From Herbaspirillum sp. SJZ106 (GTDB lineage Bacteria > Pseudomonadota > Gammaproteobacteria > Burkholderiales > Burkholderiaceae_D), in assembly GCF_006715495.1 (NCBI RefSeq), contig NZ_VFNI01000005.1:310001-374000 (forward strand): a stretch of 64,000 nt of DNA. Reading direction: 5' to 3'. How positions within the stretch are numbered: position 1 is the first letter of the stretch; every line of letters starts with the position of its first letter. Shown one piece after another: positions 27,193 through 35,810 of the stretch. The position numbers and the translations under genes are program-made. The notes under the pieces were generated by a model that did not search any database, was not told the origin of the DNA, and saw only the letters and a program-made list of their open reading frames with translations.

Positions 27193-30100
27193 ATGAAACA
27201 GCACACCCCATTCCACTTGCGACGCAATGCACTGGCCGTTACGATGGCAGCCGCCTTCGGTGCCGCGCAAGCCAATCCGGTGGCTCCGACGGTGGTCAAT
27301 GGCGCCGCGACGTTCAGCCAGCAGGGCAATCAGTACACCATCACCAACACCCCCAACACCATCATCAACTGGAACAGTTTCTCGATTGCGGCCGGGGAAA
27401 TCACCCGTTTCATCCAGCAAGGCGGCGACAGCCGGGTACTGAACCGGATTACCGGCCAGGATCCGAGCCAGATCCTCGGTTCCCTGCAATCGAACGGCAA
27501 GGTGTTCCTGATCAACCCGAACGGCGTGATCTTCGGCGCCGGTTCGCGCGTGGATGTCAACGGCCTGGTGGCTTCCAGCCTCAATATTTCCAATGCCGAT
27601 TTTCTTGCCGGGAAAAATATTTTCAGCGGCAGCGACAGTGCCGGTAAGGTCAGCAACCAGGGCACGATTACCACGCCGTCCGGCGGACAGATTTTCCTGA
27701 TCGGGCCATCGGTGGAAAACAGCGGCATCATTTCCTCACCCAATGGCGATGTGGTGCTGGCGGCCGGCAAGAGCGTGCAGCTATTCGATTCGGCCGATCC
27801 GAATGTGCAGGTCGTGGTATCGGCGCCGTCGGACCAGGCGTTGAACCTGGGAAGCATTGTGGCGCAGGGCGGCCGGGTGGGCGTATACGGCGCGCTGATC
27901 AATCAGCGCGGCATCATCAACGCCAACAGCGCGGTGCGCGGCGAAAATGGCAAGATCGTACTCAAAGCCAGCGACACCACGATGGTGGAAGCCGGCAGCG
28001 TGACCAGCGCCACCGGCAGCAATCTCAATAGCGGCGGCGAGATCATGCTGCTGGGCGCCAAGGTAGGCGTGGCCGGCAATGCCGTGGTGGACGCCAGCGG
28101 CGAAAGCGGCGGCGGCAAGGTGCTGGTGGGCGGCGACTACCAGGGCAAGAATGCGGCGGTGATGAATGCCGACGCCGTCTACGTCGGCCAGGACGCGACG
28201 ATCCGCGCCGACGCTACGCAGAACGGCAATGGCGGCACCGTGGTGGTGTGGGGGCGGGATGCGACGCGCATGTACGGCACATTGACGGCGCGCGGCGGCG
28301 CGGCCGGCGGCAATGGCGGGCTGGTGGAAACGTCGGGAGGCTATCTCGATGTTGCCGGCGCGCGCGTCAACACCAGCGCGGCCGCAGGCAAGATCGGCAA
28401 CTGGTTGCTGGATCCGTATGATATTGCCGTGGTATCCGGCCGCGGCGGCGCCCTGACCGATGTGGCGACCTTCGATACAGGCCCCGCAAGCGGCGTGACT
28501 TCGATCGGGGCCGACCTGATCTCGGAATCGATGAGCAATGTCGTGCTGCAAGCCAAGCACGACATCACTTTCAACAGCGCGATATTTAACAGCGCCAATG
28601 TTTCGCTGACTGCGCAGGCCGGCAACGACATTCAAGTCAATGCACCGATTGACATGTATGGAGGCATCACGCTCAGTGCCAACGATGCTGCCAGCGGCAG
28701 CGCCTCCGGCACAGGAGGGGTGACAGTGGCGAACTTGGGCGGTATTGATGCATTGAGCACTTACGGCAGTAATGCGACCTTGAAAGGCAGTTATGTCACC
28801 ATTAATGGTGCTGTATCAATGTCCGGCGGCAATTTCGATGCGCATGCCACCGTGGCGGGAGGTGTTATTACGCTTGGCGCCAACGGCAATATCAGCAGTA
28901 GCGCCGGCAGCAACTCATCGCTGTCCTTCACTGCCGACAACATTAATCTGAATGGTAGCGTCACAGGCAGCATCATCAATATCGATACCTACAGCACAAG
29001 CACGGGTATCAACCTCGGCGCCAAAGTTGCCGGCCAGCTGAGCCTGACCAACGCCGAATTGAATCGACTGGATGCACCGATACTGAACATCGGCCAGAAC
29101 ACGAGCCACAGCGCCGCACTGACAGTAGCCAGTGCGATCGACTTGACCAATAGCGCGGCCGGATACCAACAGCTCAACCTGCGCGGCAATCTGATCACGG
29201 TATCCGATGCTCTCAAAACCCGGGGCCAATTGACATTGGACGGCATGAGCGGCTCGGTCAGTGGCGCCGGGCCGGTTACCGCCAATAGTTTGGTCGTCAA
29301 CGCCGGTTCGGTCGCGCTGACCGGCAGCAATATGGCGGGCGGCATCAGCGGCAGCGCCACCACCGGCAACTTCGGCTTCACGGCTGCCAACGACTTGACG
29401 ATCAATGGCAATATCAGCGGCGCAACCGGCATCTCGCTGACGGCGGGCGGCAACATCAACCAGAATAACAACACGACGCTGACAACGCCTTTATTGAGTG
29501 TGGCAGCGCCTGGCTCGGCCAACCTGAGCGGCACCGCCAATCGCATTGGCGCACTGACGGCGCCCGGCATCGGCTCGCTGACGGTGAACAATGCCGACAG
29601 CATTGCATTGAAGGCCATCACGCTGACCGGCATTGGCAGCGGCGGCGCCATCAACGTGACTACGCCTGGCAATATCGCGGTGGATGGCGTGGTAGACGCC
29701 AAGACGCAAAACATCAGCCTGTCAGCCAACAATATCAGCGGCGCCGGCACCCTGGCGGGGCAGGCCTTGACCCTGAATACCACCGGCGGCGTTGGCAGCG
29801 CCGCCAGTGCGCTGCTGACCAGGGTGGCTGAACTGACTGCTACCAATACCGCCGGTGCGAATTCGGTCGCGCCGATCAATATCGCCAACACCGGCAATAA
29901 TACGAACGTGTTGATCGTGCATGACGTACAGCAGGTCGATGCCGGAGGCGGCAATGGCGGCGCCATCAAGATCGCCAACACAGGCGGCATGACGACTGCC
30001 GGCACTGTCTCGACCGGCGCCGGAGCGATCACGCTGCAAGCCAATGGCCCGTTGGCGGTGAATGGCCAGGTGTTGTCGGACAGCGGCTCGATTGCGCTGA

Positions 30101-30528
30101 TCTCCGGCCCCGGCTATAACCCGGACAATACGCTGACTATCGGCAATGCGGCGGTAGTCAAATCGACTAACGGCACGGTGGCCATGACGGCAACGGCGTA
30201 CACGCAAAACGGCGGTACTGTCACGGACAGGAATGGCCCGGTCACGGCGACGCTGATACCGAAGCCCACGCCGGAAACCCCATCTGACGCCTGCGCCGCC
30301 GCGCCGAATTCGCCGCTATGCGGGGCACTCTCGTTGCCGACGATCGCAGAGCTGGCCCGGCCGGCACAAGTGGCAATCAATGAGGTAGTCACCACCCTGA
30401 ATGCCGTAAATGGCCAAAACAGCAACCGGGACGAAGGTTTTTCCAAGGCGGAGGAAGACGCAGGAGATGGCGCCTTGGAGGCAGCTGTAGAACAATATCG
30501 AAAACTGGCCAGGCCGCCGCGGCAATGA
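27193..30528 (+). CDS. Two-partner secretion exoprotein (TpsA, filamentous haemagglutinin-like)
   Basis: Secreted or surface-held beta-helical protein of 1111 residues. The N-terminus has a signal peptide (LAVTMAAAFGAAQANP) and then the TPS domain with QQGNQYTITNTPNTIINWNSFSIAAGE, the NPNGVIFG motif and SGGQIFLIGP, required for recognition by TpsB. The rest is an Asn/Gly/Ser/Ala-rich repeat region expected to form a long beta-helix, without a recognisable toxin domain, RGD or enzyme motif. The only cysteines are 1034 and 1043 (CAAAPNSPLC), about 70 residues from the C-terminus, reminiscent of the disulfide that anchors HMW adhesins. A GAGGAAAATCCGAA ribosome-binding site precedes ATG 27193. 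Adhesin or biofilm function is inferred. Confidence 0.9.
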   Translation: MKQHTPFHLRRNALAVTMAAAFGAAQANPVAPTVVNGAATFSQQGNQYTITNTPNTIINWNSFSIAAGEITRFIQQGGDSRVLNRITGQDPSQILGSLQSNGKVFLINPNGVIFGAGSRVDVNGLVASSLNISNADFLAGKNIFSGSDSAGKVSNQGTITTPSGGQIFLIGPSVENSGIISSPNGDVVLAAGKSVQLFDSADPNVQVVVSAPSDQALNLGSIVAQGGRVGVYGALINQRGIINANSAVRGENGKIVLKASDTTMVEAGSVTSATGSNLNSGGEIMLLGAKVGVAGNAVVDASGESGGGKVLVGGDYQGKNAAVMNADAVYVGQDATIRADATQNGNGGTVVVWGRDATRMYGTLTARGGAAGGNGGLVETSGGYLDVAGARVNTSAAAGKIGNWLLDPYDIAVVSGRGGALTDVATFDTGPASGVTSIGADLISESMSNVVLQAKHDITFNSAIFNSANVSLTAQAGNDIQVNAPIDMYGGITLSANDAASGSASGTGGVTVANLGGIDALSTYGSNATLKGSYVTINGAVSMSGGNFDAHATVAGGVITLGANGNISSSAGSNSSLSFTADNINLNGSVTGSIINIDTYSTSTGINLGAKVAGQLSLTNAELNRLDAPILNIGQNTSHSAALTVASAIDLTNSAAGYQQLNLRGNLITVSDALKTRGQLTLDGMSGSVSGAGPVTANSLVVNAGSVALTGSNMAGGISGSATTGNFGFTAANDLTINGNISGATGISLTAGGNINQNNNTTLTTPLLSVAAPGSANLSGTANRIGALTAPGIGSLTVNNADSIALKAITLTGIGSGGAINVTTPGNIAVDGVVDAKTQNISLSANNISGAGTLAGQALTLNTTGGVGSAASALLTRVAELTATNTAGANSVAPINIANTGNNTNVLIVHDVQQVDAGGGNGGAIKIANTGGMTTAGTVSTGAGAITLQANGPLAVNGQVLSDSGSIALISGPGYNPDNTLTIGNAAVVKSTNGTVAMTATAYTQNGGTVTDRNGPVTATLIPKPTPETPSDACAAAPNSPLCGALSLPTIAELARPAQVAINEVVTTLNAVNGQNSNRDEGFSKAEEDAGDGALEAAVEQYRKLARPPRQ

Positions 30529-30837
30529 ATTTTGAAAGACCGCAGGCCGCCACGCAGGGACGATGACATCAAAGCAGGGAGGACGATGAAGGTTGTAGGC
30601 CGAATCAAGAAGGAAATGACCGAAGGCATCGTGTGTGCGATTCTCGAAGATGCGCAGCAACTGGGGCAAGGCCTTGTTCGAAGAGGTGAGGGAGCAGGTG
30701 CGCTTGTTTGGCGAAAGCCAGCGTGGGATTTAGCCGGAATCAGGTTCCGGCGCTTGTTGTCCTTTGGTGTTGCCGTGCATTAACGCAGGCTGGCCTGCCG
30801 GCTTTGGGCGAAGAAATGCCGGACGCCCAAGCGGAGT
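30529..30837. other. Intergenic region between convergent tpsA and Crp-type gene
   Basis: 309 bases without a credible gene; an 83-codon TTG frame at 30532-30783 has no family resemblance or ribosome-binding site. Three hairpins are present: GCCGGAA/TTCCGGC (30733-30751, followed by T-rich sequence and the best candidate terminator for tpsA), GCAGG/CCTGC (30785-30798) and CGAAG-flanked GCTT(T)GGGC/GCCCAAGC (30801-30832). Confidence 0.5.
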
Positions 30838-31518
30838 TCATCCGGGGAACTGGCGCAACCCATCCAGGTCGTTGATGGTGATGCTGCCGTAATCCACTTT
30901 CAGCAAACCGGCCTTTTCCAGCACCTGCAACGCCTGGTTGGCGCGCTGGCGCGAGGTGCCGGAGAGATTGCCGACTTCCTCCTGGGAAATCTGCAGGTTC
31001 AGGCCGATGCCGGGATTGAGGTAAGGATTGAACAGCGCCGCCAGGCAACGCGCCACGCGCGCATCCGGTTCCAGCATGCGGTCGTATTCCACCAGCGAGA
31101 TGAACAGCGCCAGGCGCTCGTTCAATTGCGTGACCAGGAAGCGGTTGAAGGGAATGCTGTTGTCCAGCAGCCAGATGTAGGTGGCTTTGGGCATGTAGAG
31201 CAACTCGCTCTCGCGCAGCGCCACCACGTCATACTTGCGCGGTTCATCCTTGAGCAGGGAACCTTCGCCCAGCCAGCCGCCGTTGGCCATGCCGGCGAAC
31301 GAGACCGTCTTGCCTTCCGGCGAGACGCTGCTCATTTTCAACAAGCCCTCATGCACGCCGATCCAATGCGTCACCGGATCGCCCTTGCGGCATACGTAGC
31401 CGCCGGCGGCAATCTTGCGGCTCGATACCTCGGCCTCCACCCGGGCCAACTGAGCTTCTGTCAGTGCTTGCGCCCAGATGCTTTTTGCCAGCATGGTTCT
31501 GATCGGTGTCTCCATCAT
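30838..31518 (-). CDS. Crp/Fnr family transcriptional regulator
   Basis: Cytoplasmic regulator of 226 residues: an N-terminal cyclic-nucleotide-binding-like sensor domain (GGYVCRKGDPVTHWIGVHEGLLKMSSVSPEGKTVSFAGMANGGWLGEGSLLKDEPRKYDVVAL), a dimer helix, and a C-terminal winged helix-turn-helix (ISQEEVGNLSGTSRQRANQALQVLEKAGLL). It lacks the N-terminal cysteine cluster of Fnr and some of the cAMP-contacting residues of Crp, so the ligand is unknown. The tandem ATGs at 31518/31515 are the likely start; a TTG at 31578 would add 20 residues. It is divergent from the acyl-CoA synthetase/ABC cluster and is the obvious candidate regulator for it. Confidence 0.87.
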   Translation of the reverse strand: MMETPIRTMLAKSIWAQALTEAQLARVEAEVSSRKIAAGGYVCRKGDPVTHWIGVHEGLLKMSSVSPEGKTVSFAGMANGGWLGEGSLLKDEPRKYDVVALRESELLYMPKATYIWLLDNSIPFNRFLVTQLNERLALFISLVEYDRMLEPDARVARCLAALFNPYLNPGIGLNLQISQEEVGNLSGTSRQRANQALQVLEKAGLLKVDYGSITINDLDGLRQFPG

Positions 31519-31540
31519 GATGCGTCGCAATATCGAAAGT

Positions 31541-31554
31541 TTGACAATTGTCGG
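31541..31554. promoter_or_regulatory. Candidate Crp/Fnr-type operator
   Basis: TTGACAATTGTCGG contains the perfect palindrome GACAATTGTC (31543-31552) and has the TTGAY-N4-RTCRR layout of Crp/Fnr-family sites. It lies 23 bases upstream of the regulator start and about 200 bases upstream of the synthetase gene, placing it in the shared divergent region. Confidence 0.45.
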
Positions 31555-31752
31555 TGAGATGACATCCGCTGGCAACAACTGACTCTACTATCATCCAAAA
31601 AAAGAATATGTAAATACAGGACGGCTGGCACGCAAGACTTCACGACGGACGTAGTAAGACCGACGTAAGCAAGGCGGCACAGACTGATCCGACACCGGAT
31701 ATTTCCAGCATCCTGGCAATATCCTCCGAACCTACAAAAAGAAGGTGGGAAG

Positions 31753-33714
31753 ATGGTGGAGACGAGACAAGAGACGGAAACGCCAACGTTTCCGCAGCTG
31801 CTGCTTGCGCACGCGCAGGCACGGCCGCAGCGCCCGGCCTTCCGCGAGAAGGATCTGGGCATCTGGCAAGCCACGAGCTGGCAGCAGGTGGCCGACGAAG
31901 TGCGCGCCTTCGCCTGCGGGCTGGCCGCGCTGGGTTTCAGGCGCGGCATGAGCCTGGCGATCATCGGCAACAATTGCCCGCGCCTGTATTGGGCGATGTC
32001 CGCCGCGCAGGTGCTGGGCGGCATGTCGGTGCCGCTGTACCAGGATGCGCCGGCCGCCGACATGGCCTATGTGCTGGCCGACGCCAATGTCGACTTCGTC
32101 ATGGCCGAAGACCAGGAGCAGGTCGACAAGGTCTTCGAGATCAAGGAAAACCTGCCGCGCATCGCCCATATCATCTACGACGATGAGCGCGGCATGCGCA
32201 ACTACCATCAGCCGGAACTGCTGTCGTTTGCCCGCGTCCAGGAACTGGGCCGCGCCTACGAGCGCGCGCATCCCGATTTCTTCATGGACCAGGTCAAGGC
32301 CGGCAACCCCGACGACGTCGCCATCATCCTCTATACCTCCGGCACCACCGGCAAGCCCAAGGGCGTTTGCCATTCGCACCGCGCGATGATCGCCACCGCG
32401 CGCACGCTGGTGGAGTTCGACCGCCTCGATGAAGACGATGACATCCTCTGCTACCTGCCGCTGGCCTGGATCGGCGACTTCCTGTACTCGTTCGCCCAGC
32501 AGCACGTGGCGGGCTTCTGCCTGAATTGCCCGGAGTCGCCCAATACCGTCATGAGCGACCTGCGCGAGATCGGCCCGACCTATTACTTCGCGCCACCGCG
32601 CATCTATGAAAACATCCTGACCCAGGTGATGATCCGCATCGAGGACGTCGGCTGGATCAAGCGCACGATGTTCCACGGTTTCATGCGCGTGGCGCGCCGT
32701 GTCGGCATGCGCATCCTCGACAGGAAGCCCGGCGTATCGCTGGTCGACCGCCTGCAGTACGCGCTGGGCGACCTGCTGGTGTATGGCCCGCTGAAGAATG
32801 TGCTGGGCATGTCGCGCTTGCGCGTGGCCTATACCGGCGGCGAAGCCATCGGCCCCGACCTGTTCGACTTCTACCGTTCGCTTGGCATCAACCTGAAGCA
32901 GCTCTACGGCATGACCGAGACTTGCGTCACCATCTGCATGCAGCCTTCGGGCGACGTCAAGCTCGACAGCGTGGGCCGGCCGATGAAGGGCGTGGAGGTG
33001 CGCATCGATGACAACGGCGAAGTGCTGGTGCGCTCACCCGGCCTGATGAAGGAATACTTCAAGCGCCCCGACGCCACCGCCGAAGCCATCGACGCCGAAG
33101 GTTATTTCCATACCGGCGACGCCGGTTTCTTCGACAGCGACGGCCACCTCAAGATCATCGACCGCGCCAAGGATGTCGGCAAGATGGCAAGCGGCAGCAT
33201 GTTCGCGCCCAAGTACATCGAGAACAAGCTCAAGTTCTTCCCCTTCGTCAAGGAGGCCGTCACCTTCGGCAACGGACGCGACAAGTGCATGGCCTTCATC
33301 AACATCGACATGGACGCGGTGGGCAACTGGGCCGAGCGGCGCAACCTGCCGTACAGCGGCTATACCGACCTGGCCGCCAATCCCGCCGTCTACGAGCTGG
33401 TGCGCGAATGCGTGGAAAAGGTCAATGCCGACCTCGCCGCCGATCCGTTGCTGGCCGACTCGCAGGTGCACCGCTTCCTGATCCTGCACAAGGAGCTCGA
33501 CCCCGACGACGAGGAACTGACCCGCACCCGCAAGGTGCGGCGCGGCTTCATCGCCGACAAGTACGCGGTGCTGATCGAGGCGTTGTATGACGGCCGTGCG
33601 TCGCAATACATCGAGACGCAGGTGAAGTTCGAGGACGGCCGGCAGGGCATGATTGCGGCCGACCTGAAGATCGCCGAGGCCAAGACCTTCGCGGCGCTGG
33701 GGCGCGCGGCCTGA
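31753..33714 (+). CDS. AMP-forming long-chain acyl-CoA synthetase-like protein
   Basis: Adenylate-forming enzyme of 653 residues that should activate a carboxylic acid to its CoA thioester with ATP. Motifs are intact: phosphate loop ILYTSGTTGKPKGV (about residues 194-207), YTGGEAIGP, LYGMTETCVTICM (motif A5), YFHTGDAGFFDSDGHLKIIDRAKDV (hinge) and a C-terminal lysine region (TRTRKVRRGF). The large N-terminal part with NNCPRLYWAMSAAQVLGGMSVPLYQD resembles long-chain FadD15-type synthetases. The acid substrate is unknown. It is the first gene of a same-strand cluster that continues with a complete Liv-type ABC importer and a PaaK-like protein, so the imported compound is probably its substrate. 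Confidence 0.87.
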   Translation: MVETRQETETPTFPQLLLAHAQARPQRPAFREKDLGIWQATSWQQVADEVRAFACGLAALGFRRGMSLAIIGNNCPRLYWAMSAAQVLGGMSVPLYQDAPAADMAYVLADANVDFVMAEDQEQVDKVFEIKENLPRIAHIIYDDERGMRNYHQPELLSFARVQELGRAYERAHPDFFMDQVKAGNPDDVAIILYTSGTTGKPKGVCHSHRAMIATARTLVEFDRLDEDDDILCYLPLAWIGDFLYSFAQQHVAGFCLNCPESPNTVMSDLREIGPTYYFAPPRIYENILTQVMIRIEDVGWIKRTMFHGFMRVARRVGMRILDRKPGVSLVDRLQYALGDLLVYGPLKNVLGMSRLRVAYTGGEAIGPDLFDFYRSLGINLKQLYGMTETCVTICMQPSGDVKLDSVGRPMKGVEVRIDDNGEVLVRSPGLMKEYFKRPDATAEAIDAEGYFHTGDAGFFDSDGHLKIIDRAKDVGKMASGSMFAPKYIENKLKFFPFVKEAVTFGNGRDKCMAFINIDMDAVGNWAERRNLPYSGYTDLAANPAVYELVRECVEKVNADLAADPLLADSQVHRFLILHKELDPDDEELTRTRKVRRGFIADKYAVLIEALYDGRASQYIETQVKFEDGRQGMIAADLKIAEAKTFAALGRAA

Positions 33715-33794
33715 ACGGCGCGCCGACGCATGCATGCAGCCACACGAACCGGGCCTGTCGGTCCGGCCGAACCCAAGCGTATCCTGACCTATCG

Positions 33795-34676
33795 ATGAAT
33801 ACGATCATGAAACGACACATGACTGCAGAAATTATCCCCTCCGGGCAACCGCCGGTATCGAGCCCGGATGCGCAAGACGCGGGCACGGCCGCCAGCGGCC
33901 GCCGGATCGGCGGCGTGATCCTCGACTTGCAGAACATTTCGCTGTCCTTCGGCGGAGTCAAGGCGCTGACCGATATCTCCTTCAATGTGCGCGAGCACGA
34001 GATTCGCGCCATCATCGGCCCCAACGGCGCCGGCAAGAGCTCGATGATCAACGTCATCAACGGCGTCTACCATCCGCAAAAGGGCAACATCGTCTACCGC
34101 GGCCAGCAGCGGCGCGGCATGCGCCCGAGCGCGATCGCGCGCCAGGGCATCGCGCGCACCTTCCAGAACATCGCGCTGTTCAAGGGAATGACCGTGCTCG
34201 ACAACATCATGACCGGACGCAATACCAAGATGCGTTCCGGCCTGCTGTCGAACGCGCTGTGGTGGGGCGCCGCCCGCAACGAGGAAATCGAACACCGGCG
34301 CAAGGTGGAAGAGGTGATCGATTTTCTCGAAATCCAGCATATCCGCAAGACTCCGGTGGGGCGCTTGCCCTACGGCCTGCAAAAGCGCGTGGAGCTGGCG
34401 CGCGCGCTGGCGGCCGAGCCGGGCATGCTGCTGTTGGACGAACCGATGGCCGGCATGAACGTGGAAGAAAAGCAGGACATGTGCCGCTTCATCCTCGACG
34501 TCAACGACCAGTTCGGCACCACCATCGTACTGATCGAGCACGACATGGGCGTGGTGATGGACATCTCCGACCGCGTCGTGGTGCTGGACTACGGCAAGAA
34601 GATCGGCGACGGCACGCCCGACGAGGTGATGAACAATCCGGAAGTGATCAAGGCCTATCTCGGCACCTCGCACTGA
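33795..34676 (+). CDS. Branched-chain amino acid-type ABC transporter ATP-binding protein (LivG-like)
   Basis: One of two ATPase subunits of a Liv-type importer (293 residues). An N-terminal extension of about 40 residues precedes the ATPase: Walker A GPNGAGKSS, Q-loop region QGIARTFQNIALFKGMTVLDNIMTGRN, signature LPYGLQKRVELARAL, Walker B MLLLDEPMAGMN and the switch histidine in LIEHDMGVVMD. The LivG rather than LivF group is indicated by the ARTFQNIALF and GMN features. Several in-frame ATGs lie near the start (33795, 33807, 33819); none has a strong ribosome-binding site. It precedes the permease gene by 40 bases. Confidence 0.88.
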   Translation: MNTIMKRHMTAEIIPSGQPPVSSPDAQDAGTAASGRRIGGVILDLQNISLSFGGVKALTDISFNVREHEIRAIIGPNGAGKSSMINVINGVYHPQKGNIVYRGQQRRGMRPSAIARQGIARTFQNIALFKGMTVLDNIMTGRNTKMRSGLLSNALWWGAARNEEIEHRRKVEEVIDFLEIQHIRKTPVGRLPYGLQKRVELARALAAEPGMLLLDEPMAGMNVEEKQDMCRFILDVNDQFGTTIVLIEHDMGVVMDISDRVVVLDYGKKIGDGTPDEVMNNPEVIKAYLGTSH

Positions 34677-34716
34677 ACGGGCCGGAAATAAAAACGCAAG
34701 GCGATCGGGAGACGAC

Positions 34717-35631
34717 ATGCAATTCTTTTTCGAAGTGGCGCTGAGCGGCCTGCTCTCCGGCCTCATGTATTCGCTGGTGGCGCTGGGCTTCGTGCTGATC
34801 TACAAGGCCTCCGGCGTGTTCAATTTCGCCCAGGGCGCGATGGTGTATTTCGCGGCGCTGGCGGTGGTGGGGCTGATGGACAAGGGCATGCCGATGTGGG
34901 CGGCGGTGATCGGCGCCTTCCTGGTGATGATCCTGGTGGGCCTGGCGACCGAACGCTTCGTGCTGCGCAAGCTGGTCAACCAGCCGCCGATCACGCTGTT
35001 CATGGCCACCATCGGCCTGACCTTCTTCCTTGAGGGGCTGGGACCCTTGTTGTTCGGCAACGAAGTGCGCCCGATCGACCTGGGCATCGTCGACGAGCCC
35101 ATCATGTCGGTAATGGACAGCATCGGCATCGGCATTTCCAAGTTCGACCTGTTCGCCTCCGGCATGGTGGTGGTGCTGGTGGCCGCGCTGGCGCTGTTTT
35201 TCCAGAAGACCAAGGTCGGCCGCGCGCTGCGCGCGGTAGCCGACGACCACCAAGCGGCATTGTCGCTGGGCATCCCGCTGCAGCACATCTGGGCGGTGGT
35301 CTGGGGCGTGGCCGGTTTCGTCGCGCTGGTGGCCGGACTGCTCTGGGGCTCGCGCAACGGCGTGCAGTTCGCGCTCACCATGACGGCGTTGAAGGCGCTG
35401 CCGGTGCTGATCCTGGGCGGATTCACCTCGATCCCCGGCGCCATCGTCGGCGGCCTGATCATCGGCGCCTCCGAGAAGCTGGCCGAGATCTATATCCCAC
35501 CGGTCATGCAGGACGCCTTCGGCGGCAATTTCGGCGGCATCGAAGGCTGGTTTCCCTACGTGTTCGCGCTGCTGTTCCTGCTGGTGCGGCCGGAGGGATT
35601 GTTCGGCGAACGGCATATCGACCGGGTGTGA
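34717..35631 (+). CDS. Branched-chain amino acid-type ABC transporter permease (LivH-like)
   Basis: Inner-membrane permease of 304 residues with about eight hydrophobic helices. LivH-type landmarks are LYSLVALGFVLIYKASGVFNFAQGAMV near the start, RAVADDHQAALSLGIPLQHIWAVVWGVAGFVALVAGLLWG (the cytoplasmic EAA-like loop contacting the ATPase) and GGFTSIPGAIVGGLIIG. ATG 34717 follows GGGAGACGAC. The second permease begins 179 bases downstream, a gap occupied by a dispersed repeat. Confidence 0.9.
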   Translation: MQFFFEVALSGLLSGLMYSLVALGFVLIYKASGVFNFAQGAMVYFAALAVVGLMDKGMPMWAAVIGAFLVMILVGLATERFVLRKLVNQPPITLFMATIGLTFFLEGLGPLLFGNEVRPIDLGIVDEPIMSVMDSIGIGISKFDLFASGMVVVLVAALALFFQKTKVGRALRAVADDHQAALSLGIPLQHIWAVVWGVAGFVALVAGLLWGSRNGVQFALTMTALKALPVLILGGFTSIPGAIVGGLIIGASEKLAEIYIPPVMQDAFGGNFGGIEGWFPYVFALLFLLVRPEGLFGERHIDRV

Positions 35632-35656
35632 GAAAAAGGATGGATGCGATACGGCG

Positions 35657-35771
35657 CCGTTCGCCCTGAGCAGGCCGCAGGCCGTATCGAAGGGCAGTTT
35701 CGGAGCGGGACGGAAACACATGTGCGCTGGCTTCGATACGCCGCCGATGGCGGCTACTCAGCCCGAACGGG
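35657..35771. repeat. Dispersed ~115-bp inverted-repeat element, copy B, inside the ABC operon
   Basis: Starts CCGTTCGCCCTGAG and ends CTCAGCCCGAACGGG, with inner GTATCGAAGGGCAG and GCTGGCTTCGATACG as in copy A (25092-25205). It fills most of the 179-base gap between the two permease genes, downstream of the first and 39 bases before the second. The ends can pair to form a long hairpin in the mRNA. Confidence 0.85.
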
Positions 35772-35810
35772 AAGAGATGAAGCGCAGTGGGCAAGGCATA
35801 GGAGAAAAAC

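Noticed and set aside
27193-30528. Contact-dependent inhibition (CdiA) reading of the TpsA gene
   Set aside because: Far too short for CdiA, no VENN-type motif or C-terminal toxin domain and no immunity gene downstream.
30532-30783. 83-codon plus-strand frame after tpsA
   Set aside because: TTG start, no ribosome-binding site, no recognisable sequence; codon pattern not gene-like.
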